Source of the DNA: CAWEHU01 sp963808965
GTDB lineage: Bacteria; Pseudomonadota; Alphaproteobacteria; Acetobacterales; Acetobacteraceae
NCBI GenBank assembly: GCA_963808965.1
Contig: CAWEHU010000019.1
Coordinates: 1-64,000, forward strand
Reading direction: 5' to 3'
DNA: 64,000 nucleotides
Made by a program: the position numbers and the translations under genes. Position 1 is the first letter of the stretch. Each line of letters opens with the position of its first letter. This document shows positions 27,896 through 38,580 of this stretch, in pieces. A model generated the notes under the pieces. The model did no database searches. It saw only the letters and a program-made list of their open reading frames with translations, and had not been told where the DNA came from.

Positions 27896-28652
27896 AGCGA
27901 TGGCGGGCAAAGCACCAGTAAACCGGCTGTCGGCCCGCTCTGAGTGCCTTTGCCTCATAGCGAGTTCCCGGCCACGCCGCCGGCCGGGAGTTGACGGGAG
28001 CGCCCACCTCGAACCACGCCTGCGCCGCCATGACCTGTTCCACCCACGCCTGGTAAGTGGGATCGTCCGAGGCGATGCGCCATTCCGCTCCTGGCTTGAG
28101 CACGCGCGCGACCAGCGGCAGCAGAGCGGGATGCACGAAGCGCCGCTTCGCATGCCGCGCTTTCGGCCACGGATCGGGAAACAGAAGGAACAGCCGGTCC
28201 AGGCACGCATCCGGCAGGAGCCGGAGCAGCAACCGCGCGTCGCCGGTCCACAGACGCAGATTCGGGGGCAGCGGTGCGGTCGCCTCGCCTCCTTCCGGGA
28301 CTAGCCGGGACAGGAGGGAGCAAATTCCGTTCTCGAACACCTCGCAGGCGATCAGGCCTGTGCGCGGATGCGCCTCGATCTGCGCCAGCGCGTGCTCGCC
28401 GCCACCGAACCCGACCTCCAGCCAAAGTTCGTCCGGGCAGGGGTCAAACGCCGCGAGAGGAGCGCCGGCGCGATCAGCAGGTAGAGTGAGCCGCGGCAGG
28501 GTGACGTCCAGCAGCAAGCGTTGACGGGGTCGCAGCGTATGGCCGCGGCCCCGTCCGTATAGTCTTTCCGGCGGCGGCTTGAGGGACTTGGCCTCGCTCA
28601 GTGCCGGTGGAAGGCGGAGCGCAGCGCGGGCACCAAATCCGTCTTCTCCCAC
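27894..28652 (-). CDS. trmB: tRNA (guanine-46-N7)-methyltransferase TrmB
   Basis: TrmB makes m7G46 in tRNA. The sequence shows GRGRGHTLRPRQRLLLD near the N-terminus, SAM motif LWLEVGFGGGEHALAQIEAHP, ACEVFENGICSLL, DRLFLLFPDPWPKARHAKRRF (the PDPWPKxRHxKRR signature) and a C-terminal TRYEAKALRAGRQPVYWCFA ending. Length of up to 252 residues is normal. The GTG at 28652 makes it overlap the 3' end of metK by about 55 bases. The conserved part only begins after the metK stop, so a later start (CTG at 28601 overlapping the metK TGA) is possible. It is co-directional with metK, which donates its cofactor. Confidence 0.92.
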   Translation of the reverse strand: MGEDGFGARAALRLPPALSEAKSLKPPPERLYGRGRGHTLRPRQRLLLDVTLPRLTLPADRAGAPLAAFDPCPDELWLEVGFGGGEHALAQIEAHPRTGLIACEVFENGICSLLSRLVPEGGEATAPLPPNLRLWTGDARLLLRLLPDACLDRLFLLFPDPWPKARHAKRRFVHPALLPLVARVLKPGAEWRIASDDPTYQAWVEQVMAAQAWFEVGAPVNSRPAAWPGTRYEAKALRAGRQPVYWCFARHR

Positions 28653-29788
28653 GTGAACGTGCCCTTCTCCTCATCGGGCTCGCGGCCGAAATGGCCGTAG
28701 GCGGAGGTCGGAACGTAAATCGGGCGGTTCAGCCGGAGGTGCTCGCGGATGCCGCGCGGCGACAGGTTCACCAACTCGCGCAAGACCTTCTCGAGCCGCA
28801 CCTCATCCACGTCCCGCCCGGTTCCGTGCAGATCGACGTAAACCGAAAGCGGGTGGGAGACGCCGATCGCGTAGCTGATCTGGATGGTGCAGCGGTCCGC
28901 GAGCCCGGCCGCCACGACATTCTTCGCCAGGTAGCGGCAGGCATAGGCGGCGCTGCGGTCGACCTTGGTCGGGTCCTTGCCGCTGAAGGCGCCGCCCCCG
29001 TGCGGGGACGCACCGCCATAGGTGTCCACGATGATCTTGCGCCCGGTCAGGCCGCAATCGCCATCCGGGCCGCCGATCACGAACTTGCCCGTCGGGTTGA
29101 TGTAGCACTCGCGTTCGGGGCACATCCAGCCACGCGGCAGCGTGCTCTCGATGATCGGCCAGAGCATCTGCTTGATCTCGTGCTGATCCATGCCCTCGTC
29201 GTGTTGCGTCGAGATCACGACGCTCGTCGCGCCGACCGGCCGCCCGTTCACGTAACGGAGCGTCACCTGACTCTTCGCATCGGGCTGCAGGCCCGCGACG
29301 GCGCGATCGCGGTTGCGGCGCATCTCGCTGATTCGGCGGAGCAGCAGGTGGGCGTAGTAGATCGGCGCCGGCATCAGCGCCTCGGTCTCGCGGCAGGCGT
29401 AACCGAACATGATGCCCTGATCGCCCGCGCCCTCGTCCTTGTTGCCCTCGGCATCGACGCCCTGGGCAATATCGGCCGACTGAGCGTGCAGATGACACTC
29501 AACCGATGCGTGCCGCCAGCTAAAGCCCTCCTGGTCGTACCCGATGTCATGCACCGCCATGCGGGCAAGGTGCGTGAGCAACTCAGGGGTCACCTTATCC
29601 GGCCCGCGTACCTCTCCGGCGAGCACGATCCGGTTGGTCGTGACCAGGGTCTCGCAGGCGACGCGACTGTAAGGGTCGGCCGCGAGGAAAGCGTCGAGCA
29701 CCGTATCGCTGATCCGGTCCGCGACCTTGTCTGGGTGGCCCTCGGAGACGGACTCCGAGGTAAAAAGATACTCGCCCCGGTCACGCAT
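28598..29788 (-). CDS. metK: S-adenosylmethionine synthetase
   Basis: MetK makes SAM from methionine and ATP. The 396-residue protein shows YLFTSESVSEGHPDKVADR at the N-terminus, the ATP-binding signature GAGDQGIMFGYAC, the P-loop-like GGGAFSGKDPTKVDRSAAY, and IGVSHPLSVYVD. Full length, frame intact. It is followed by trmB on the same strand. I looked in the 185 bases upstream (29789-29973) for a SAM-responsive riboswitch and found no SAM-I, SAM-II or SAM/SAH pattern that I can recognise by eye. Confidence 0.97.
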   Translation of the reverse strand: MRDRGEYLFTSESVSEGHPDKVADRISDTVLDAFLAADPYSRVACETLVTTNRIVLAGEVRGPDKVTPELLTHLARMAVHDIGYDQEGFSWRHASVECHLHAQSADIAQGVDAEGNKDEGAGDQGIMFGYACRETEALMPAPIYYAHLLLRRISEMRRNRDRAVAGLQPDAKSQVTLRYVNGRPVGATSVVISTQHDEGMDQHEIKQMLWPIIESTLPRGWMCPERECYINPTGKFVIGGPDGDCGLTGRKIIVDTYGGASPHGGGAFSGKDPTKVDRSAAYACRYLAKNVVAAGLADRCTIQISYAIGVSHPLSVYVDLHGTGRDVDEVRLEKVLRELVNLSPRGIREHLRLNRPIYVPTSAYGHFGREPDEEKGTFTWEKTDLVPALRSAFHRH

Positions 29789-29973
29789 ATCGAGTTCTCG
29801 CGCATCAAAACTCAGTCCCTGTTATTGCGGAGGATTGCCGGATGATCCGACTGCGCCCTGGCTCCAAGCCGCGCCGCAGTTCTCTGACGTAAAGTCGGGC
29901 GAGGGTCAAGCAATGCCGCAGCTGCAACGAATACTCCGGCCCATCCGGGGGTGTTCGTACCCGGGATTGAGCC

Positions 29974-30753
29974 TCACTGTATGCCCAGCACGTCCAGCAT
30001 AGAGTAGAGGCCCGGCTCGCGTCCGGACACCCAAACCGCCGCCCGGACCGCTCCCGTCGCGAAAGCCCGGCGCTCGAAGGCCCGGTGCGTGAGCGCGATA
30101 TGCTCCGTCGCGGACGCGAATAGGAGCGTGTGCTCGCCGACCACCTGGCCCCCTCGCAGCGCGGCGAAGCCGATCGCTCCCGGTTTGCGGGGTCCGGTAT
30201 GGCCGTCGCGGCCGCTCTCAGCTACGTCGGAGAGATCGATTCCCCGACCTTTCGCCACCGCCCGGCCGAGCGCGACGGCCGTTCCGGAGGGAGCGTCCAC
30301 CTTCTGGCGATGGTGCATCTCCAGGATCTCGGCATCGTAGCTTTCGGCGGGAAGCGCGGCCGCCATCCGCTCCGCGAGCGCGAGCACCAGATTGACGCCC
30401 GGAGCGAAGTTCGCGGCGTAGACGACCGGGACGCGGCGAGCCGCGTTCGCGACCGCCGCTTCGTCCTCGGGTGAGAGACCGCTCGTCCCGAGCACCCAGG
30501 CAGCTCTCCCCGCCTCCGCCAGCGCCTCGGCATGCGGGCGAGCGGCATCGGCATGGGTAAAATCGAGCACAACGTCGCAGGCAGCGGCGAGATGGGCCAT
30601 GTCGGGAAACAACGGCGACCCGAGTGCGGCCGGCGCGGGCTGCCGATCGATGCCGCCGATGAGCGTGGCACCAGCGATCTCGACCTCCTCGGCCAGCAAA
30701 CGACCCATGCGGCCGGCAATTCCGGCGATCCCAATGCGCGTCATGACTGGCAT
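29974..30753 (-). CDS. dapB: 4-hydroxy-tetrahydrodipicolinate reductase
   Basis: DapB reduces 4-hydroxy-tetrahydrodipicolinate in the diaminopimelate/lysine pathway. The NAD(P)-binding motif is GIAGIAGRMGRLLAEE, with DVVLDFTHADA after it. The catalytic region EMHHRQKVDAPSGTAVAL carries the paired histidines and the lysine, and SGRDGHTGPRKPGAIGFAALRGG follows with VVGEHTLLFA. Length is 259 residues, standard. It is followed at some distance by metK on the same strand. The 188 bases between it and the divergent hybrid kinase gene must hold both promoters, but none is clear by eye. Confidence 0.96.
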   Translation of the reverse strand: MPVMTRIGIAGIAGRMGRLLAEEVEIAGATLIGGIDRQPAPAALGSPLFPDMAHLAAACDVVLDFTHADAARPHAEALAEAGRAAWVLGTSGLSPEDEAAVANAARRVPVVYAANFAPGVNLVLALAERMAAALPAESYDAEILEMHHRQKVDAPSGTAVALGRAVAKGRGIDLSDVAESGRDGHTGPRKPGAIGFAALRGGQVVGEHTLLFASATEHIALTHRAFERRAFATGAVRAAVWVSGREPGLYSMLDVLGIQ

Positions 30754-30941
30754 GTTACCGTGGAAGCGCCATTCCGGGACAGGCTTGCCAGTCAGGTTGT
30801 TTTAGGGGCTGAAGGGAGAGGGAGGCCTAATTAGCTCGTACCTGAGCCGGGCTGCCCTCCCAATTCTTCTCTCTATCCCAAATTTGTAGTGAAACGCGGC
30901 TTCCACTCACGAGTCGCTCCCACTTCGCGAAACGGTCAGGC

Positions 30942-32774
30942 ATGGACGTCCCCACTCTCGCAAGCATCACGGCGATGATGCTCGCCTTGTTCGGCGCCCT
31001 GCTTTTGCTGTCGCGAGGGCGCGGCAGCGACAGCGACCCGCTTAGCTGGTGGGGCGCGGCGATGATCACCGGGGCGGCGGGCCTCGTGCTCGCAGGCTCG
31101 GGGCCGATCGTGCCCTTCCTAAGTACCGATGACCTTGCCGGCAGCGTGCTGCTTTTTGCCACGGCATTTTCATGGGCCGCTGCTCGCGTCTTTGTCGGCC
31201 GACCTCGATCCGCCGCTATTCTCCTGTTGGGTCCGGCGGCTTGGCTATTGCTGTCTTGGGTGCCAGGGGTCCATGGCTCGGATCGAGCCAAAACGGCGAT
31301 CGTCTGTGCCATAGGCGCTGTTTACACCTTGGCGGCGGCCATCGAATTGTGGCGCTGGGAAGAGGAGGATCTGCGCACCCGCAAGCTGGCCTACGCCTTA
31401 TTGGGGTTTCATGGAGTGCTTTACCTCGCGCGTGCTGCGGACGCGGCGTTCGCGGCGAACGACATAGGCGCACTTTGGCCGCAACTCGTGCAATCGGTGA
31501 TGATCTCGGAAGCGCTGCTGCACTCGACCGGCATGGCATTCGTACTGCTGGCCATGACACGGGAGCGCGCTGAACTTCGCTCCACACACAGCCTCATCGC
31601 CGCACGAGACGCGGCCGTCGCCGCCAGTGAAGCGAGGTCACGGTTCCTGGCCAGCATGAGTCACGAAGTGCGCACCCCACTGAACGCGGTGATCGGGCTT
31701 GCTCAGGTGCTGGCCGAAGACGAGGGGTTTACGAGTAAGCAACGTGAGCAGGTCGAGACACTCGAGCAAGCGGGGCGACATCTGCTCTCTCTCGTGAACG
31801 ACGTACTCGATTTGGCCAAGATCGATGCCGGCAAGTTTGACTTGGAATCGCGCCCGTTTGCGGTTCAATCGCTCGCAACCGGCTGCCTGTCCCTGCTCCG
31901 GGCGACGGCTGATGCCCGGCGGATCTCGCTTGAGCTCGATATAGACCCGGATGTGCCTCGGGCTGTCGAAGGCGATGAGACCCGCATGCGCCAGGTCCTG
32001 CTCAATCTCTTATCCAATGCCGTGAAGTTCAGTCCTTCGGACGGCCGCGTCGTCGTGCGCGTGCAGACACGGCTCGGAGTTCTCCGGCTCGAAATTATCG
32101 ACAATGGTCCGGGCGTGCCGCGGGAAAAGCGGGACATGCTATTCCAGGACTACGTCCAGCTTGATCCGGTTGCGGCTCATCGGTTAGGCGGGAGCGGTCT
32201 TGGATTGGCGATCTCGGCTGCATTGGTGCGCGCCATGGGAGGACGGATCGGCTGGGAAGCCGGCCCGGGCGGAGAGGGCAGCTTATTCTGGGTGGAGGTG
32301 CCGGTCAGGCGGAGCGCGACAGAGCCACCTGGTCTCGCGGCGGAGGGCATAAGAGTAACGGCGCCACCGGTAAGGGCCGGACGCATTCTGGTGGTGGACG
32401 ATATGCCCTCTAATCGCTTCTTGATGAGCGCAATGTTGGAGCGCGCGGGCCATTCGGTGCAGCTAGCCTCCGGAGGCGCCGAGGCAATCGAGTTGCTCAC
32501 GCGGAGCGAAGTCGACCTCGTCCTGATGGATGTGCGGATGCCGGAGATGAGCGGCTTCGAAGCGGCCCGCCGTATTCGATCAATGGCCGGACCAATTGCC
32601 CAGGTGCCCATCCTGGCAGTCACAGCCGACGTCCTGCCGGAGAAGATTCAGGCCTGCCTCGACGCAGGAATGAACGGGTACATCAGCAAGCCCGTCGAGC
32701 GCATGACATTGCTGGCCGAGATAGATCGGCTTCTCGCAGGCCGGGCGACCTCTCGTGTCGAGATGAGTAGCTAG
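30942..32774 (+). CDS. Membrane hybrid sensor histidine kinase / response regulator
   Basis: The 610-residue protein has six or so N-terminal transmembrane helices (residues 1-205) without a periplasmic domain. A short coiled linker leads to the HisKA box FLASMSHEVRTPLNAVIGL with His241. The HATPase domain follows (NLLSNAVKFSPSDGR, IDNGPGVP, GGSGLGLAIS). A receiver domain ends the protein (RILVVDDMPSNRF, DLVLMDVRMPEMSGFE with Asp530, and the KPVE lysine region). The architecture resembles the tethered, RpfC-like or LuxQ-like hybrids that need a downstream phosphotransfer protein. No such gene is nearby. The signal sensed by the membrane domain is unknown. It is a single gene, divergent from dapB and convergent on dnaJ. 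Confidence 0.92.
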   Translation: MDVPTLASITAMMLALFGALLLLSRGRGSDSDPLSWWGAAMITGAAGLVLAGSGPIVPFLSTDDLAGSVLLFATAFSWAAARVFVGRPRSAAILLLGPAAWLLLSWVPGVHGSDRAKTAIVCAIGAVYTLAAAIELWRWEEEDLRTRKLAYALLGFHGVLYLARAADAAFAANDIGALWPQLVQSVMISEALLHSTGMAFVLLAMTRERAELRSTHSLIAARDAAVAASEARSRFLASMSHEVRTPLNAVIGLAQVLAEDEGFTSKQREQVETLEQAGRHLLSLVNDVLDLAKIDAGKFDLESRPFAVQSLATGCLSLLRATADARRISLELDIDPDVPRAVEGDETRMRQVLLNLLSNAVKFSPSDGRVVVRVQTRLGVLRLEIIDNGPGVPREKRDMLFQDYVQLDPVAAHRLGGSGLGLAISAALVRAMGGRIGWEAGPGGEGSLFWVEVPVRRSATEPPGLAAEGIRVTAPPVRAGRILVVDDMPSNRFLMSAMLERAGHSVQLASGGAEAIELLTRSEVDLVLMDVRMPEMSGFEAARRIRSMAGPIAQVPILAVTADVLPEKIQACLDAGMNGYISKPVERMTLLAEIDRLLAGRATSRVEMSS

Positions 32775-32885
32775 GCCGCTCTTCCGACCGTGGCGGCGCA
32801 GGGTCGAGGACCCGGAGTTCCAGGCCTCCCACTGCGCCGCCGGCACCCGGTCTGTGGCGCAGGTGGGGGGACGGCGCCGCAGATA

Positions 32886-32907
32886 CCGGACCCAACGCCG
32901 GGTCCGG
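32886..32907. terminator. Hairpin between convergent genes
   Basis: An 8-bp perfect stem, CCGGACCC and GGGTCCGG, with loop AACGCC, lies in the 192-base gap between the hybrid kinase gene and dnaJ, which converge. There is no T-run, so it is a possible but not proven terminator. Nothing else recognisable lies in the gap. Confidence 0.45.
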
Positions 32908-32966
32908 CCGGGCGGTTCCCCCGTTGGAACGCGGCGCGATGACAAATGCGACAGCGGCCGACGCCG

Positions 32967-34118
32967 TCAGGCGCTGCCGCCGCCTTCGAAAAACTCCTTC
33001 ACCTTGGCGAAGAACCCTTCGCTCTCGGGATGTCCCTTGGTGTTCCCGGTGGCCTCGGCCTCGAACTCCTCCAAGAGTTCGCGCTGACGCCGCGTGAGGT
33101 GCTGCGGGGTCTCGACCGCAACCTGGATGTACATATCGCCGCGAGCGGCGCTGCGCAGGACCGAGAAGCCCTTGCCCCGGAGACGGAACTGATCGGCCGT
33201 CTGTGTGCCAGCCGGAACTTTCACCCGCGCCTTGCTGCCGTCGATCGCGGGGACTTCGATCTCCCCACCAAGCGCCGCCAATGTCATCCGCAATGGAACG
33301 CGGACGAAGATGTTGGCGCCATCTCGCTGGAAGATCTGATGTGGGCGGATCGCCACGTGCACATAGAGGTCGCCGTTCGGCGCGCCCTGAGCGCCCGCTT
33401 CGCCTTCGCCGGCCAGCCGGATCCGCGTACCGTCCTCAACGCCCGCCGGAATCGTGACTTGCAGCGAGCGTTCGCGCTGCACCGTCCCGGCTCCGTGGCA
33501 AATTTTGCACGGATTGCGGATTACCCTTCCCTGGCCGCCACAGGTGGGGCAGGTGCGCTCGACGAGGAAAAACCCCTGCTGTGACCGAACCTTGCCGGCG
33601 CCGTTGCAAGTCGGGCACGTATCCGCGGTCTTGCCCTTGTCCTCCGACCCGGTCCCGTTGCAGGCCTCGCAGGTTACTCGTGTAGGCACCCGGAGATTGA
33701 CCTTGGTTCCGGTGAAGGCCTCGGCTAGATCGATCTCCACGCCCTGCCGCAGATCGGCGCCGGTGCGGGCTCGTCCGCCGCCGCGACGGCCGCCCATGAA
33801 GTCACCGAACATCTGGTCGAAGATGTCGCCGAGCCCACCGCCTGCGGCGAAATCGAAGCCGCCGGCAAATCCGCCCGGACCGCCCCCGCCGCTTTCAAAC
33901 GCGGCGTGACCGAAGCGGTCGTAGGCAGCGCGCTTCTGCTCGTCCTTTAGGACGTCGTAGGCCTCATTCACCTCCTTGAACTTGGCCTCGGCTTTCTTGT
34001 CACCCGGATTCCGGTCCGGATGATGCTGCATCGCGAGCTTGCGGTAGGCCTTTTTGAGGTCCTCCGCACTTGCTTCTCGCGCCACCCCGAGAGTGGCGTA
34101 GTAGTCCTGCTTCGCCAT
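32967..34118 (-). CDS. dnaJ: Chaperone protein DnaJ (type I Hsp40)
   Basis: DnaJ stimulates the DnaK ATPase and delivers substrates. The 383-residue protein has the J domain (DYYATLGVAREASAEDLKKA and QHHPDRNPGDK with HPD), the G/F-rich linker (GGGGPGGFAGGFDFAAGGG), and four zinc-binding repeats (CEACNGTG, CPTCNGAG, CPTCGGQG, CKICHGAG). The C-terminal substrate domain follows. It is the last gene of the hrcA-grpE-dnaK-dnaJ series on this strand. Confidence 0.97.
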   Translation of the reverse strand: MAKQDYYATLGVAREASAEDLKKAYRKLAMQHHPDRNPGDKKAEAKFKEVNEAYDVLKDEQKRAAYDRFGHAAFESGGGGPGGFAGGFDFAAGGGLGDIFDQMFGDFMGGRRGGGRARTGADLRQGVEIDLAEAFTGTKVNLRVPTRVTCEACNGTGSEDKGKTADTCPTCNGAGKVRSQQGFFLVERTCPTCGGQGRVIRNPCKICHGAGTVQRERSLQVTIPAGVEDGTRIRLAGEGEAGAQGAPNGDLYVHVAIRPHQIFQRDGANIFVRVPLRMTLAALGGEIEVPAIDGSKARVKVPAGTQTADQFRLRGKGFSVLRSAARGDMYIQVAVETPQHLTRRQRELLEEFEAEATGNTKGHPESEGFFAKVKEFFEGGGSA

Positions 34119-34144
34119 GTCAGATTTTCATCAGGAGGTCGCCT

Positions 34145-34167
34145 CCCCCTCCCCTCGCGGGAGGGGG
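34145..34167. repeat. C/G-rich hairpin between dnaK and dnaJ
   Basis: CCCCCTCCC (34145-34153) pairs with GGGAGGGGG (34159-34167) around the loop CTCGC. A second GGGGGAGGGGG follows at about 34170-34180 and could pair alternatively. Such C/G hairpins are frequent intergenic elements in GC-rich alphaproteobacteria. In the dnaK-dnaJ message it could stabilise the dnaK part or lower dnaJ expression. Confidence 0.5.
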
Positions 34168-34209
34168 TTGGGGGAGGGGGAAGGACGCACCGAGCGAGAG
34201 TCCCGGATC

Positions 34210-36162
<1,953 letters not shown>

Positions 36163-36248
36163 TCTTGGCTCCTTTTCAGCGGATGCGGGCGGCCCGAGGC
36201 ACCGCCGACATCCCTAGGATGAGGTGTTGAGAGATGTATTGAGACGAA

Positions 36249-36264
36249 CCCTTGCGGGCAAGGG
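36249..36264. promoter_or_regulatory. Palindrome in the dnaK leader
   Basis: CCCTTGC-GG-GCAAGGG is a 7-bp perfect inverted repeat about 90 bases upstream of the dnaK start. The adjacent sequence on the coding strand (CTTGCC then TCAATACATC) is loosely like a heat-shock sigma promoter, but the spacing and the -10 region are not convincing. It may be an operator, an RNA hairpin or chance. Confidence 0.25.
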
Positions 36265-36306
36265 TGGCGAAGCGAGGTTTTTTGAGCAGTTGCAGCACCG
36301 GTCCGG

Positions 36307-36927
36307 TCAAGCGCTCCGGCTCAGCTTACGCTCGACGGTTCCGCCGATTTCCTGGGGCGGCGCCTTGGCGACGACCACCATGGCGGGGCGCAGCAGGCGG
36401 CCGTTAAGCGTCCAGGCAGGGGTCCAAGCGTGCTTCACGGTTCCCGGGGCATGGGCGGCGCTTTCCTCCTCGCTCATCGCCTGATGCAGATTGGGATCGA
36501 ACGGGACGCCGGTAGGGTCCTCGCGCCTGATCCCGTGCCGCTCGAGAAGAGCGAGCAAACTGCGCTCCACGCCCTCGAACCCCTCCCGCAGGCGGCTCAC
36601 GATTTCCGGTTCGCCGTCTCTGGCCGGGGGCACGCTGTCGAGTCCGCGGCGCAGATTTTCGGCCGCTTCCACGACGTCCTTGGCAAATTTCTGAATCGCG
36701 TACTGACGGGTCTCGTCCACCTCGCGCTTGGCGCGGGCTCGCACATTGGCCATCTCCGCCTCGGCCCGCATCCACCGGTCGCGCATCTCGGCGAGCTCGG
36801 CCTCGAGCGTGGCGATCCGCGCCGTGGCGGCTTGCATCAGCTCTTCCTGAGTCGAATTGGGTGCCTGCCTCTGGCCCTCGGGGACAGCCTGCATTTCGAA
36901 GTCGATTTTTTCGGGTTCGGTGCTCAT
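36307..36927 (-). CDS. grpE: Nucleotide exchange factor GrpE
   Basis: GrpE releases ADP from DnaK. The 206-residue protein has an N-terminal acidic region, a long coiled coil (ATARIATLEAELAEMRDRWM and RAEAEMANVRARAKREVDE), and the four-helix/beta-wing part with LRRGLDSVPPARDGEPE, then VPFDPNLHQAMSEEESAAH and GRLLRPAMVVVAK. The ATG at 36927 (MSTEPEKIDFEMQ) is preferred over one 19 codons upstream. It lies downstream of hrcA, with a short opposite-strand ORF in between. Confidence 0.95.
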   Translation of the reverse strand: MSTEPEKIDFEMQAVPEGQRQAPNSTQEELMQAATARIATLEAELAEMRDRWMRAEAEMANVRARAKREVDETRQYAIQKFAKDVVEAAENLRRGLDSVPPARDGEPEIVSRLREGFEGVERSLLALLERHGIRREDPTGVPFDPNLHQAMSEEESAAHAPGTVKHAWTPAWTLNGRLLRPAMVVVAKAPPQEIGGTVERKLSRSA

Positions 36928-37113
36928 GGCGCGATCAGTTAGGACGAGCGGTGGCGGGGCACAAGCGGCGGGCGAACCGGGCACGCGGCTTTCACTGCTG
37001 CGGCGCCTCGGTAGGAACCCGTCCGAAGCCCGTCCGCCCGGTTGTTCGACAGGAGGGCCGAGTGGGAGCTAAAGTGCAATGACCCGGACGCAAATCATGC
37101 TTAGGACGCGCTG

Positions 37114-37287
37114 ATGCTGGCCATAGGTTGCCTGATGCCGCTTGTGCTGCTCGCTGCCGGGGGCGTGCTTGGCTCTTTCGCGGCCGGCACGCATGGAGGC
37201 ATTTGGGGCAGCATCATCGGGTTCGCGTCAGGTTGCGGTGTGCTGCTGGGTTTGCTCTGGGCACTGGAGCGGGTCAGGCAACGATAG
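37114..37287 (+). CDS. Small glycine-rich membrane protein, 57 residues
   Basis: A short frame reads MLAIGCLMPLVLLAAGGVLG, then SFAAGTHGGIWGSIIGFASG, and ends LLWALERVRQR. It predicts two transmembrane helices separated by a THGG turn, with a basic C-terminal tail. The stop codon ends one base before the hrcA stop on the other strand, so the genes abut tail to tail. The hydrophobic pattern and codon use suggest a true small membrane protein. I recall similar short ORFs beside hrcA/grpE in acetic acid bacteria only vaguely. Function unknown. Confidence 0.6.
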   Translation: MLAIGCLMPLVLLAAGGVLGSFAAGTHGGIWGSIIGFASGCGVLLGLLWALERVRQR

Positions 37288-38364
37288 CTAGCCGAGAAGC
37301 CGCCCTATGACGCGGGCGGTGTAGTCCACCACGGGTATGATGCGGCCATAATTGATGCGCGTCGGCCCGATCACCCCGAGGGCCCCGACAATGCGGCCGC
37401 CCTCGCTGCGGGCCGGAGCCACGATCATCGACACGCCCGAGGTGCCGAACAGGCCGCTCTCCGCGCCGATGAAGATACGGACCCCTTCGGAGTGCTCCGC
37501 CAAATCGAGCAGGCGAAGCATCGTTTCCTGAGTCTCCAGACGCTCGAACAGCGCCTGGATCGCGGCCAGCCGCTCGATCTGCGTGATGTCGGACAGGAGC
37601 CGGGCTTGGCCGCGCACGATCAAACTCCCGCCCCGCCCTTCGCCGGTCCACATCGCGAGGCCCGCCTCGACCACTTGGCTCGAGAGCTGATCCAACTCGG
37701 TCCGGTCGGAAGCCATTTCCGCGGCAACGATGGCGCGCAGTTCGGAGAGGGGGCGGCCGGAAAGGCGGGCGTTGAGATAATTGCTGGCCTGCTGCAGCGC
37801 CGACGGCGGTAGGCCAGGCGGGGTTTCGATCACCCGATTTTCCACGTGACCGTCGGCGTTGACCAGGATCACGAGGGCGCGGCCCGGCCCGAGAGGAACA
37901 AAATCGATGTGCCGCACCGGGCCTTCGGATTTCGGCGCGAGAACCAGTCCCGCCGCCGCGGAGAGGCCGGAGAGGAGAGAGCCGGCTTCCGCCAACGTAT
38001 CTTCGAGGCTCCGGCCATTCGCGGCCAGCGCGGCACTGATGGCCTCCCTGTCCTCCTCGGCCACCTCGCCGAAATGCAAGAGGCCATCGACGAACAGCCG
38101 CAAACCCTGCTCGGTCGGCAGCCGGCCGGCCGAGGTATGCGGCGCGAACAGCAGACCGGCTTCCGTGAGGTCCGCCATGACATTGCGAATGGTGGCGGGG
38201 GACAGGGCCATCGGCAGGCGGCGGGAAAGGGTGCGGCTTCCGATCGGCTCGCCCGTCTCCACGTACTCCTCGACGATTTCGCGCAGCACGGCAGCGGACC
38301 GGGCGTCCAGACCGGGCGGCAGCCCACGCCCGAAAGCAGGCGCCGTGTTCCGAGCCTTATCCAT
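37288..38364 (-). CDS. hrcA: Heat-inducible transcription repressor HrcA
   Basis: HrcA represses class I heat-shock genes by binding the CIRCE operator. The 358-residue protein has the winged-helix N-terminus (LDARSAAVLREIVEEYVETG, EPIGSRTLSRRLPMALSPAT, IRNVMADLTEAGLLFAPHTS, AGRLPTEQGLRLFVDGLL), a GAF-like middle and the C-terminal GVIGPTRINYGRIIPVVDYT. Full length and intact. It is divergent from rph and leads the heat-shock series. I found no TTAGCACTC/GAGTGCTAA operator upstream of hrcA, grpE or dnaK, so its target may be elsewhere (for example groESL). Confidence 0.95.
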   Translation of the reverse strand: MDKARNTAPAFGRGLPPGLDARSAAVLREIVEEYVETGEPIGSRTLSRRLPMALSPATIRNVMADLTEAGLLFAPHTSAGRLPTEQGLRLFVDGLLHFGEVAEEDREAISAALAANGRSLEDTLAEAGSLLSGLSAAAGLVLAPKSEGPVRHIDFVPLGPGRALVILVNADGHVENRVIETPPGLPPSALQQASNYLNARLSGRPLSELRAIVAAEMASDRTELDQLSSQVVEAGLAMWTGEGRGGSLIVRGQARLLSDITQIERLAAIQALFERLETQETMLRLLDLAEHSEGVRIFIGAESGLFGTSGVSMIVAPARSEGGRIVGALGVIGPTRINYGRIIPVVDYTARVIGRLLG

Positions 38365-38580
38365 GCAAACCTACAACGCCGGAATAAGCCCCTCGTCTCC
38401 CTAGGCGCATGTTAAACTGGACCAAAGGGGAAGGGGCGGATCCCGATCAGGGCCTAGCGGAGCCAGTTGTCAAGCTGCGGCCCGGCATTCCAGTCCCGCT
38501 CAGCAGGCGAGAGCTTCAATTCAAGCTCCCCCTGTCTTTTGCCGTAGGATCGAATCCGCCTCGTTCACGGAGCCAAACCC

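Noticed and set aside
28601..29845. A 414-codon open frame opposite metK
   Set aside because: Shadow of metK. Long antisense frames are expected at this GC content; no start signal or recognisable protein.
29789..29973. SAM riboswitch upstream of metK
   Set aside because: I looked for SAM-I, SAM-II and SAM/SAH core motifs on the metK strand and found none. A covariance-model search (Rfam) would settle it.
38365..38580. CIRCE operator between hrcA and rph
   Set aside because: No TTAGCACTC-N9-GAGTGCTAA or close variant seen on either strand in this 216-base region.
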